A DNA stretch of 64,000 nt from Nematostella vectensis (lineage: Eukaryota; Cnidaria; Anthozoa; Actiniaria; Edwardsiidae), in assembly GCF_932526225.1 (NCBI RefSeq), contig NC_064035.1, positions 19,643,969-19,707,968 of the forward strand, given 5' to 3'. Below are positions 1 to 11,112 of this stretch, piece by piece. Each line of letters begins with the position of its first letter. The stretch's first letter is position 1. The notes beneath the pieces are model-generated. The model did no database searches. It was not told the DNA's origin and was given only the letters and a program-made list of their open reading frames with translations. The position numbers were made by a program, and so were the translations under genes.

Positions 1-100
1 CGGTCGCTAACCATGGTATAACTATAAATGAGTCAGCATGGAGTGCTTACGGTGCACCTCCTACACAAGAGTTACCATGTGCCACATGCGGGTTCAAGGC

Positions 101-200
101 ACCCTTCGGTTTACAGGTACCCTACGGTTATTCGGTACCCTGCAGTCTACAGACTCCCTACGGTTATCCGGTACCCTACGGTTTACAGGTACCCTACAGA
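101..200 (+). repeat. 18-bp minisatellite (about 5.5 copies)
   Basis: An imperfect tandem repeat with an 18-bp unit of the form ACCCTACGGTTTACAGGT. Because 18 is divisible by 3, every frame gives a 6-residue repeat, for example Y-R-Y-P-T-V in the frame open from 28 to 264. No domain surrounds it, so I read it as a minisatellite rather than as a structural protein. Confidence 0.8.
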
Positions 201-2187
201 TGTCCTTCCTTCTCACCATGGACACCAGCAATGTAATTACAAGTACACTAGTACACTTACTTGACTTATATTTGTTTGTTTGTTACAAGAAAAAAAAAAA
301 CGGTCTAGTTAGAGACACTAGTTGAATAATACTAGTATAGCCTAGCAAATAGTGTAGGTAACAAGGTGTAAGACCTTGAGCAGCATTGGGTATTTACGTG
401 GCAATGACATTGTGCAAGAGAACTGTAGAGTAAAGAATAAGCAAGATACAGCTGTATGAAGAAACAAGTGGAAGCCATGGTTGGACTTGATCACCCTACA
501 CCATGCCTTCATGGAACTGAACATTGAAATAGTAGAGTAGTCAGATTTTTTTTTTTTCCTCAGTTGCATTGTAGTATTGAAACATACTAGTAACTTAAAT
601 GTCGAGGACGACATCTTTTCAGGGGGGAAGTGTGTTACCCTTGGAATTAAGCACTTGCCCACCCCCCCATAGGAAAATATTGTATTACCCATAATGCAGT
701 GTGTGTAGAAGAAGAAGAAAACGTGTTGACCGCCATGTTTGTTTCTGTGTGGTTTATTTTCGGTTTATTTTTAATGTTACTCGAGTTTTCACAAATTATA
801 AGGTAACAAAAGCAAGATCGGCCCAACGGAATATCGTTATATTTCACAGGCGTGATACTTGAAACCCGATTTATTTATTACAGCATATTTTGGAGGGGTC
901 TTACATTTTGTTTTTTTGTACTACAGTCGCTTTTTTCCAAACCTCGACCTTCGATTAAGCAGTCCTTTTGAATTGACGCAGGCAACCTTAATAAAATGTA
1001 AAATCATTCCTAAAATTCAATAGAACAACTTGAACAGAGTATCGACAATAAGTCAGTCCATGTATACCAGTTGAAGACCTAGATTAATACTGAGAAATAC
1101 CTGCTATGGCTAACACTTAAAAACTTTATAGGCCTGCAATCCGGCAGTTGTTCCTGTAGTCAAACCTTAACCGCATGAATATATTTGAGGCACTAAATTA
1201 TGTTAAAGATTGTAGCTAACTACAGTATAATTGTGTAGTTTTGTTACCCAAGTGCAACCAATGCATACAATCACTGTACCGCAAAAGCTTGAACTTTTCT
1301 AAAGGCCACCATATTACATACTGGGAACCCCTTGCCCACGGGATCCAACCCGTGATAACAATCATGGTCAAACTGAATTGTGACCCGTAAAATTTACCAC
1401 CCATTGCTTATGTTTTGGCCAGTGAGTCCGGGGCTTTTTCATGTAGGACTTTACCATGTTTATCAGAAGCATCGTAGTATTTTAACTTTTGGAATGTGAC
1501 AAGTCCAACATCTATTTCATTTGTATTAGTGCCTTCACATATAAAAAAAGGGTGTCTATTATGTTTTTATTTCTTGAGTGACCTACTGTATGGAGAACTT
1601 TGCAGGTAGGCATACTTGACCCCCCTCTTTAGCTAAAAAGATTCCTTTGCATTAAAAAATCAGTGAGTACTTGGTAGCAGCTAGTGCACAGCTGCTCTAG
1701 AAGCTACACTAGGAATTGTTCATAACAAACCAAAAATGATTTTAGGACATGTAAGGAAAACTACGTTCACCTGTGGCTATGCCATCCTCCATCACTTTTT
1801 GGTAATCTGTAGTTCCTTCTTATGATTTAAGTTTTTTTGAGAGTCAGGCAAACAAAAAACCCTAAGGGTTCAAAAGAGGATTGGTTTACACTAAGTTTGT
1901 TTATGTCTTGCTTTCTATTGCTCTTGGTGATTTATATACAACGGTCGTAGCGGCATAAAAGACATGCTAATCTTAACCGCTTCGCTGAAATCGCATAAAA
2001 ATAACTACACGATTCGTTTCTAGCTACGTAGGGTTTCCTAAGGGTTCGTTTTAATGCAACGTTTTATGTCGAATTGGCGTTCCGAGTAACTGTGCATTTG
2101 AAGTTCTAAAAAGACTCTCTTTTTCACAGTTATGCTTAACACTTGTTAACAACTATGCTACGAGGCTACATTTTTGTGAAAACTATG
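201..2187. other. Gene-free, AT-rich intergenic DNA
   Basis: Short open frames occur on both strands (the longest is about 116 codons, minus strand 342-692), but none shows a recognisable domain, splice context or codon bias. I see no RNA gene and no mobile-element coding region. Confidence 0.5.
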
Positions 2188-2300
2188 TGTGGACGAGTTG
2201 ACTCTATTTTTGTGGACGAGTTGACTCTACTTGTGGACGAGTTGGCTTAATTTGTGGACGAGTTGGTTGTGGACGACACGGTTTGTGGACGAAGTGACTG
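2188..2300 (+). repeat. Short tandem repeat, TGTGGACGAGTTG core
   Basis: Six copies of a TGTGGACGAGTTG-type core lie close together. The first three carry an ACTCTA-like tail and the last copies are shorter and diverged (TGTGGACGACACGG, TGTGGACGAAGTG). Spacing varies between about 16 and 24 bases, so this is an irregular minisatellite. Confidence 0.75.
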
Positions 2301-4139
2301 TAAACCGTTCGGTTTTGTGATTGAAAGAGAGGATCGTGAATCCTCACTTTGTTGGCTTTCTTGGGCTTCTTGGCGTTTTATTTGGTGGTAGATTCCATAC
2401 TTTTAAATGAAAATCCCAGGCCCCAAAATGGCAACGAAATGCAAGCACAGAGGAAGGAAAAAGGTTCTTGTCGATTATGAAACCAGTGCCTGATTACCCC
2501 CCCCCCCCCTCAAATTTTGTGTCTAAAGGATAAACGCAACTAGGGGGGCTATACAAATATTGATTCACGCCAAGGTTTATGCGAGGATATTCCAAGAAGA
2601 AAGGGCGGTGAGTTGGTGTGTCTGTTTTCAGCTAGTAAATTATTAACTTGTTGTGTCAACGAGAGAGTTCACATTAAAAAGCGAGCACAACCACAAGCGC
2701 CCAACAGAAAGCGACAAACAAACAAAAAAGAAAAACACTTCTAAGGTGAGATTTGGACGACGATTTGTATTAAGAATATTACAGTTATTGTTTTGTTGGT
2801 GTTGTCCTTTTTTTTATTTGAGAATGCGTGCGTATACAAATAATCGAATAGAGTAATAAAATAATTTGAACATAACACCTCCTTTTGACATTCTTTGTTC
2901 TATTTATATTCTTGATTGTGATGAGATATTTCATAAAGTGTAACCTTGAATCTGTGTTTTCTTCTCTCAGTACGTTTTACAGCTCGTCTTCGCCGCAGGT
3001 GGAGGAGAACCAACAAATAAAAGGAAAAAAAAGTTGCGCTCTCCGATTAAACGCTGCTATTTTTTATTTAATTTTCGCGCGTAAACGAATCCCGTCGATG
3101 ATTGGCACGATCATATGGTAACACTCAATTGCGACGATCGTGACAGATTGGCAGAAACGCGTATGCACTGTTTTAGGCGATTGAGTCGATAGGTGGCGAT
3201 TATATGGAAACAAGGCAAGGCTAGACAGACAATGCAGAACTATGCAAAGAGCTCTTTGTTGATTAAATAATACCACTTGATGCAAACTATGTTGTTTCAG
3301 TACTGAGAACTTGTTTTCCGAGCACGGTTCAACACGAAGACCTCGAGAAGATGGGAGAAAAACAACAAATAGTGGAAGATAAAAAAACAAAGCAGCAAAT
3401 ATTTAAGCTTTTTTGACAAGCTGGAGTTTCAAGCTAGAGTAATTTGTGTCGGCAGTGTTTTCTTGTTAAACAACAAACGGTCCCGCGGGTTCAGGCTTGC
3501 ATGCGCAGAAAAATGTGTGCAGTAGCAATAGGTGCTACCGTCCTTAATCGAAAGATACTATATCATTAGTATTTATTAGACATTCTTTTAAATGACGGGA
3601 CGCCGTTTCAAACAAGTTGAACTCATTCTCAACCTCAAGAGTATCATCAAGATTTTGTGAAGTGTCCTTTCCAATAAAAGTGACCTCGTTGTCATTGTGA
3701 CATTCTTTCATGTACAGCAGACTGTTTACAAACTCAAAAGGAGAAATGGCTAGTTCAGTGGCGTGGTAGGCAAAGTGGATGATAAACTGTTGTGGCCAAT
3801 TGAATAAGGATCCAAGCCAGTCATACACGGTACGCATCCTGTCATTGCTATGAAATCTTATTCAGTACAAAGTCCGTGATACGTGCTTGCAAGACACGAG
3901 AATTGCATCATGTGTAGCTGGTGGTTCTTTTGGAACTCGTGCCCTAGCTGCTCTTTGCCTTCTTTACCAGCTGATGCATTCGCCACATCGTCTACCACCA
4001 CAGAAGTGCGAACTATTTTTAATTCATGGATTTCTAAGTCAGAGCTATAAATGATGTAAAATCAAGTTTTTCCCTCTTTCCTCTCCTTTCCCCCCTGCCT
4101 TGCGTCCGTTTTTGCGCTCGCCCCCAGGAACAACGCGTC
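2301..4139. other. No supportable gene; one unrecognised ORF
   Basis: A run of C lies at about 2498-2508. A 97-codon minus-strand frame (3544-3837) has an acidic C-terminal half. It sits just downstream, in minus orientation, of the Mutator-like exon at 4140-4401 and could belong to the same old element, but I recognise no domain in it. Confidence 0.35.
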
Positions 4140-4401
4140 TTAAAATACAAGGTGGCGCCCGATCAGGAGAGGGTTTTCCGCAATAATAACACCGAGTACC
4201 TCATGCAAGAAGGCTTCTTCTCCAAGGAATTCCCTCAAGCGTGAGGCAGCGTCAATAAGCTTTTGTTTCAACACCTTGTTAGTATCAGTGTTAATCGACT
4301 TGTTGTGCTTCTGGAATGCACGGTCAGTAACAGGATGGGGCATATTTAAAATCTCACAAACGGTAGCAAGAGCCTCACGTCCCAAGCCAACTTCACCTAC
4401 G
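4140..4401 (-). pseudogene. Mutator-like transposase-associated exon (fragment)
   Basis: The minus-strand translation begins after a plausible splice acceptor (TTTTGTCGTAG followed by GTGAAG) with E-V-G-L-G-R-E-A-L and continues 'ATVCEILNMPHPVTDRAF', then a Lys-rich amphipathic stretch. The pattern of a short Gly-containing start, a conserved Cys, 'NMPxPVT' and then an AAxxLR-like helix resembles the N-terminal region of metazoan Mutator-like transposase domain proteins. Only about 80 codons remain before a stop and no DDE core is visible nearby. I infer an orphan exon of a decayed element. The family call comes from pattern resemblance only; an alternative is an uncharacterised cnidarian protein exon. 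Confidence 0.35.
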
Positions 4402-4479
4402 ACAAAAGCAGTCCATTTGATTGATATAAAATCGGCTTATCTGGACCAAAACGATTTTTATTGCTTTGGGCCACTTTAA

Positions 4480-5385
4480 ATCTTTAATTTTGAATTGACG
4501 TCTCACGTGCACCTTTGAGTGATTTGAAACGCCAAGTATACACTGTTCGCTATGTGTCTACAAATGTGTCTACAAATGGTAATTCGCTTGTATTCTCAGG
4601 AACAAGTGATATATTTTCTCTAGTGTACTGGTTAGTTTTACTTATTCAATCATTCATCGGCATACGCTTGAAAGATTAAAGACCTCAAGTCTACCAGCAC
4701 GAAAACTCTAAAGTGACGTGGTACGACGCCATATTTCCAAAGTATTCAAATAGTTATACGTGAAAACGAAGCAAGTAATATCTTTTCATTTCATAGAGCT
4801 CAGGTGTAGAACTTTTATCTTATTCGACCATCGCATGTCATGAATATTCTGGAATGATTTGAGACATCAAGTATACGAGCTGGAAAACTCTAGAGTATAT
4901 AGAGTATATATCTAGAGTAAAGTATCTAGAGTATATATATATATAAAACTTATTGCTGCATCGACTGGTTTTCACAGCTTAATAACCCTCTTGCGTCTTG
5001 CTTGTGCTTGCATTTTTAGTGAAATCTAGGCTAAAATTGAAGCCAATTATGGATGTCCTTAAGGCAGGTTAGCCTTAGCAATAACATGATTACCAATGAC
5101 ATGGTTTGTGGCAATTTGTAACATTTGGTGAATCATATGGGTATGTTAGTGTAATAGATGTCCCCTATGTGTAGGTAAACAGCAAACAAACTGACAAAAT
5201 CGTTTGGTCCTTCTGACCATTAACATGAGGATATGCATGTACATGTCCATTCTTCCTCAAAATTTGTGATATGGGGGGTAGTTCAGGGGAAGGGTCAACA
5301 CGGCAAAACAGTTGCGAGCCAGGTCACTGTACGGTGGCCCACAGGGGTCAAACACAAATCAAATAGCAAATCACATTTACAAATT
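4480..5385. other. Gene-free region with AT microsatellite
   Basis: Contains an imperfect (TA)n / AGAGTATAT-rich stretch at about 4895-4948. No coding signal is visible on either strand. Confidence 0.5.
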
Positions 5386-5518
5386 GAAAACACATTCGCA
5401 AAAGATGAAAACACATTCGCAAATTCAAAAACACATTCGCAAATCCAAAACACATTCGCAAATTCCAAAACACATTCGCAAATCCAAAACACATTCGCAA
5501 ATTCAAAAACACATTCGA
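5386..5518 (+). repeat. 19-20 bp minisatellite (7 copies)
   Basis: Seven copies of a unit such as ACACATTCGCAAATCCAAAA, with 19- or 20-bp spacing and one diverged copy (AAAGATG). The frames open across it are by-products of the repeat: the 19/20 alternation rotates frame, so no peptide repeat is kept in one frame. There are no unique spacers between copies, so this is not a CRISPR array. Confidence 0.85.
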
Positions 5519-8256
5519 CCCAGGCTCCCTCCTATATCAAAGGAAGGATCGGTTAGCAAGTAGCCTCGTGTTCGCCATGGGTACACTATTTGCTTTCCAT
5601 ATGTTGGGGCATGTGGAAAGGAAATTACACTTCCTGTCCAACACATGAAGCATGCTGAAGAATTTAACAATGTGTTTTTCACTGCATTGAAGTAAGGACA
5701 GGCACTTGCCAAAGCATAGTGAGGATCTACGTATAGTGTATGTATAGAGTATATGTACAAGTAAAAGGATAGTTTTATAACATCTAATTGTTTATTCCAA
5801 ATAGCTTCAAGGCTTAAGAACGCAGAAATCATTGGGCAGCAGCTGGAAATTCTTTATTTCAGAAAAACTACCATGAGAATTTACTCATCTATAGGGAACC
5901 CACCCTGGATTTCCAATGTGCTCTTAGGGAACCCACCCTGGAATTCCAGGTCATAAGCAGGGGGTATATGGTTTTAAATTCTACTGCCCATTGGAGTTGA
6001 GGTAGATGGAAAAAAGTTTTATTTCTCTCGGCGTTGGATAAATGAGGGTGAATATGTGAATGAGAGTGAATTCTAGAACTACTGTATGGGATATTGAGTT
6101 GTTATCTTTAAAACGTTTGGATAGAGCAGATTTCAGATGAGTGGTGAAAATAAATCAGACCTGAATCATAAAACTTTTAGCCAATCATCAAAATCGTGCC
6201 ATTCTGACATCAAAACTAAAATGCAAGTTTGACTTTCGCCTCCTGATTGTTATTTTGGTTAAATGCCTTTCTCTCCTGATTGGCCTGTGATTTTGTATTT
6301 GCGTTTACGTAGTTTTTGACACTCTTGTGATATCTGCTCTATGCACTTTTAACTCTGAGTTAAGATCTTTGTCAGGTTGTATTTGATTAATACAAGAAAT
6401 AGAACAGAGAATTACCCATAGAATAATATTATTATTCAAACAAGAATGACAATTATATATATGATAATCAAAAAATTTGATATACAAAAACTACTTAGCA
6501 TAACTGTGCTTCAGTAGGCATCTTAACCAGAAATGTTTTGTTTTGTTCATAACAAGGACTTCAATAGGAACCATATGTTGATTAGGTATGTAGTGAAACC
6601 CTGTGATTGTCACACATTTGTGAAAACGTTCATGGTTTTACTTAGCCTTCCTTGATTCAGAGTTTATCAAGCACAAATTAGATGTTTACAATCATATTTT
6701 TCTTGATCTCTCTACATTTTTCAAAATTTCTGACCACTGAATACATTGCAACAGACATAATACCTGAATTCCGTATTTTGATTGGCATTTTCCGTTCAAA
6801 TGATTATCAGGGATTTTTTCATGGGAATTTGCCCTAAAAAATGACTTTCTCCTTTATTAATGTTTCCCTTTCACAAGTTTTAACAAAAAAATGACCAACT
6901 TATTGAATTTAACAAACCAACATTGCAATGCATTGTGGAAAGTGGCAGAAAAAGAAAACGTTTATTGTTATTATTTGATCATTCTCAATTGATTTTTTTG
7001 GATTAAAGTGTTCTTCTAATTGCAAATATGTGGTTTTCTTTATTTCCAATATTATTCAGATAGGTTCAAAGTTGATAAAAAGGCCAAAATTGAATCTTGT
7101 CCTTACAAACACAGAAAATGTATGATAGAAGTCAATTGAAAAGGGGACTCCCTAAATCAGCTTATTTATGGATTCATGTTGCGAAGGGCTGTACATTGCG
7201 CAGTGGCATTTAAAAATGGAACCGACACTGTGAAGCAACCCTGAGTCAGATCCACACCCTGGAAATTCTGGGTTGTCCTCACGCACCCTGAATTTCCAGC
7301 CAATTTTTTCTTGACCCTGGAGTTCATGTTCACCCACCCTGGAATTTTATACATACCACATCAATTAAAGGTTAAAACTGACAAAGACTTTTAAAACCTA
7401 TTTTGTGAATCTTTGTATTTTTCTTGATTAAAATCAAGTCAAGGTTTATGAGCTGATAGCCTATTAGTAGGGAGCCAATCAGATCGCAGGATAGCTCATA
7501 TCCAGTGAGTGGGGATATAATAATAGCATTTATTTCACAGCCGGATGAAAAGCACTCAATTTATTAGCATTAATGCTTTGAATAATATCTCAGTTACACA
7601 GGAAAAGTGGTACTGTATACCACTCAACCTTCTCACTATGCACTTTCTTTGGAGTGGTTTAAATTAGTCCATGAAATAGTGGCATACTACAAGAATGCTA
7701 AGACATTGTCACATACAAAATTTCAATGTGAAGTCATCTTTCATTTTATTTTGTTTATCACTCACTGACACACACTAAGTAATAATTTAGACTTCAAGTT
7801 CGCATTTTCTATGGGTCAATAGATAATTAACGACATTCGTACGAGTTGTCTACTTGTTTTTGTATATAAATCAACTCACATTCTACCATCAAATTACATT
7901 CAATACGGGTTTAGAGATTTTCACTATCTATGGCTCAATAGATAGTGAGTATGGTAGCCAATCAGATTGCACGATTCGTTATAGAATGCGAGTGAATTTA
8001 TACTAACTACAATTAGTTTGTGTTTAACAGATTACCGGTAATTAAAACCACTATATCTTTTATTATCTGTAACATATAAAAAAGATATGCAAATATTCTT
8101 GTTACTGACTGGATTACACAGTCGATAAAGGAAAAAAAAAAAACATAATACAAGTGACACTTGTAGGATATTTTGCAGCATACCACTTAAAAGCATTATA
8201 TTAGTATTTTTATTATGCCCTTATTCCTTTATATTTTCCTCTGTTTCCTTGTTTTT
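5519..8256. other. Gene-free, AT-rich region
   Basis: Contains a local duplication of GGGAACCCACCCTGGA at about 5894 and 5929, similar 'CACCCTGGAATTT' copies at about 7253-7346, and a foldback at about 7856-8014. I see no coding region that I would defend. Confidence 0.5.
7856..8014. repeat. Foldback (inverted-repeat) sequence, MITE-like
   Basis: The centre is an 11-bp perfect stem, TCACTATCTAT (7921-7931) pairing with ATAGATAGTGA (7938-7948) around a 6-base loop. The flanks are imperfectly inverted too: GTATATAAATCAACTCACATTCTA on the left resembles the reverse complement of the segment near 7984-8010. An 'AGCCAATCAGAT' block next to it recurs at about 7482. This suggests a small foldback family; no target-site duplication could be assigned. 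Confidence 0.45.
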
Positions 8257-9544
8257 CTAGCTCTCAAGAGCTAACATATGGTGAAATAATGATAAAGCTT
8301 CACGCCATGTTTTGGGGGTCTCTAGGCCTTCCTGATCACATACATAGCTGAAATATTGCTGGTAATCATTATCAACATTATCATGCTCAGCGTCAACCCC
8401 AGCAATGGCCTCTTGTATTTGTTGGTCATCAACAAATCTCAAGTGATCCTCTCCGCCAGATCTTTCTGGAAGGAAAAAGAGCTCCTCTGGTTTGCCAGGC
8501 ACTGTATCGTGCCTAGAGGGACGGATATAGTGGGTGTTCCAATGCAGCTTCACAAAGTCCAAGTCCTGCTGTAAAAGTTTGTTGAACAAAAACACATTGC
8601 CATAGTTTGCCTATGGTATCTTCAAAGTAAAAATAGATATGTAACTTACTTATAACTGCTGACCAGACAACAGTCTGCTGTATATATCAAACCCCTGTCC
8701 CTCCCCCTGTGGCAACTTAGGCGTTTATGGTCAAAGACATCTTTAACATAAGAGGAAGTGGTTAAGATTGTGGAGATTTGGCCAAATTGTTTTGTGTGAA
8801 AGTGCATTGTAAACAAAAACAAAACCACAAGCACTCATTGTGATATGTGTTTCCAATCTTCAATATTCCTCTTTCTGTGGGATTCTTGAAAAAAATGATC
8901 CACCATGTAGTACGTGACTTTTTGAAGTGTGACCACCAACATTCTATTCTTTGGTTTCCTGTTGGAGGACCACATCTGTGTGCTTTCTCTCCACTAAACT
9001 AATCAGTATCATTTGCTCTTAGGAAACACTGAGCAATTGCCATTTTGCCGTTTTCAGTACCTGGATCAGTTCGCAAGAGCTGTGGGCAGCCTTGAAGTTC
9101 TCTAACGCAATCAAGAAAAAAGCTGACAACCACAGATGGATCATTATTTGTTGATGTCACTTTTAGCCACAGCACACGTCTACTGTAACCATCAACAGCA
9201 CCATGGATGGGAAAGCCAATTGGCTTAAGTTTGTCATACCCATTCACATGCCAGCATTCGTTTGGCCCAGTTGATTTGTAGGTCCCCCTTTTCAATCTAT
9301 GCTTCCGCCTTTCCTCTGTGCCAGTTGGATCTAACTGCTTTAATAGAAACTGCACTTTACTTCTTGGAATGTTTACTCCATGCATGAGGCGAAGGGTATG
9401 CCACATTGCACGATAACCAGAAAGGCAACATGGACCATCAAGCTCTTTTTGGATGATACATTTAACCTCGTTGTCATCGAGATCAGCTCCCTTTCTTTTA
9501 AGGCCATATTCTCTTAATCTCCTCTTCAATGTCGACATTGACAT
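8257..9544 (-). pseudogene. Integrase-core (DDE) transposase-like gene, broken
   Basis: The 5' part (9544-8999) encodes a helical N-terminus followed by an integrase-type core: 'CWHVNGYDKL', then 'DGYSRRVLWL', then 'RTDPGTENG'. A TAG at 8999-9001 ends that frame, but the same frame continues with 'TGNQRIECWW' (about 8930-8960), which holds the expected catalytic Glu. A probable intron follows. The 3' part opens after TTTTACAG at about 8585 with 'QDLDFVKLHWNTHYIRPSR' and ends in an acidic tail. The layout matches a metazoan integrase-core family that is common in cnidarians and fish. The residue where I expect the first catalytic Asp (the WHxDG position) is Asn. Stop plus Asn suggest an inactive copy. 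Confidence 0.65.
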
Positions 9545-9802
9545 TTCGATTCCATGATGTTGATCAAGAAAGCAACGTATCGCATCGTATTCATATCCTG
9601 CATAAAAGTAACTCTCGATTACCTGTTTTTCATCTACATCATGTTCATGTTCGCCTTCCTTCTTGACTTTTTCTCCTCATTTTGGACAGAAATCAAAGCA
9701 AGTTTCAAGAGCGATTCCACATTTGCTGCAAAACATGGCGGACACGGGGCAACTTGGTAACTGATGTTGATGTTGCGCTTTCCGTCTTTAGGGGCTATAG
9801 TA

Positions 9803-10422
9803 CTACTCATACATGTTGGTCAATATTAGGTCTAGGGTTGCTTTCTTCCTCGTCGGTACTTTCACAATCTGTTTTAGCCGGAAGTGGTTTAACAAGCAAT
9901 TGATGTTTAAGCGATTGAAATCTCCGGTTACCAAGAGACCACAGTTCGGGTAGCGTGCTTCCACTAAGGCGAGCGATTGGAACAAGTGTTCGCGTAGGTA
10001 CGTGTCATCAGCCTTTGGCGGGTGGTATATGACAGCCGCGATAATACATGAAAACCCGCGGGGGAGCCGGTTTGGCCTTAGATAAAGCCAGAGAGTCTCC
10101 TGATCTTCGCAGCAGGTTAAATCGCTCAAATGCTTGTATCTGCAATACTCCTCCCTGATATAGGCACATAATCCTCCATGGTCGATTGTTTTCTATTCTT
10201 GCGAACCACAGCATACCCTGGCATATGCACCACACCGTCCGATACAACATCTTTCAACCATGTCTCTGATATAAACGCTAAGTTGACATAGCGAAAAATT
10301 AACTCAGTGACCTCGTCCATTTTAGGAACAAGAGACATAGTGTTTACATTATAAGGTTGCATTGCTCCCTTATGGCTTATTAACATCTGTGATACAAATA
10401 ACATTGGCTTAGAAAACCCCAT
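9803..10422 (-). pseudogene. LINE endonuclease-domain fragment
   Basis: Overlapping minus-strand frames together match an AP-endonuclease-like domain of a non-LTR retrotransposon. The first (10422-10126) carries the 'SETWLKD' motif. The last (10129-9803) carries 'VIYHPPKADDTY', the catalytic 'VTGDFNRL' motif and the terminal 'TLDLILTNM' typical of the domain's C-terminus. The frame change near 10130 shows decay. No reverse transcriptase follows on the 3' side; the next coding sequence is the unrelated integrase-like gene ending at 9544. Retention of the 5' part without the 3' part is unusual for a LINE. Confidence 0.65.
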
Positions 10423-11112
10423 GCAAAATGGGACACGAGTATCTATGGCATCATGTCAAAAATGTGATGCAAAGCAAGTTAACAATAATTTCTCATCCAA
10501 AAATAATGTGAATAAATATATTTGAAACATCACAAAAAGGTGATGCTCAGTTCAGCCAATCCAATTTCACCATTGCTGAGGAAAAATCTTCGTCCAATGA
10601 ATGTTGCTCATGTTATATTTCATTGGAGATCTTCATAAATATATATCAACAAACAAAACCGTGTTCGGCTTTTGAGAGATTTTGAAGTGATTAGTTAAGT
10701 GCATGATTAAAAACCGTCAAAAAATAAAACATTTTATCAAATCTAATAACAAATAGCAATGACATATAAAATAAGCAAGGTCCATTAAATCCGATGCGCG
10801 TATCAAGATTATTCCTTGACACTTTGGTATTTTCTGTGTCCCACTGGCTGTAGGCTCCCCATAACCTTAACAATTAGACTGAGTTCCAATGAGTCAATAG
10901 TCAACAAGGTGTATAGCACAGAAATGGGAAGTTACTTGTTTTGGCGGAAACTGACCTCCAATTTTTAAATCACTGTTTTTGTCCAAAATGTTGGCTGTTT
11001 TAGAACAAAACAATGTACCTAGGGTTCACGATTTTATTGTTTAATAGATAAGATCCATATGACCTAATAAGATTGAAAGATCTGTAATAGCATCTACCCT
11101 ACATCGATTTGT
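10423..11112. other. Gene-free AT-rich interval
   Basis: Separates the LINE fragment from the RecQ-like gene. Only short uninformative frames are visible on both strands. Confidence 0.5.

Noticed and set aside
5386-5518. CRISPR-like regular spacing
   Set aside because: No unique spacers and units are directly adjacent; the context is eukaryotic.
5233-5563. Three overlapping open frames with Lys/His-rich peptide repeats
   Set aside because: They are the translation of a 19-20 bp minisatellite; the unit is not a multiple of three and the frames end at its edge.
8257-10422. Integrase-like gene and LINE endonuclease as one composite element
   Set aside because: The domain types belong to unrelated element classes and a non-coding gap separates them; simple adjacency is the safer reading.
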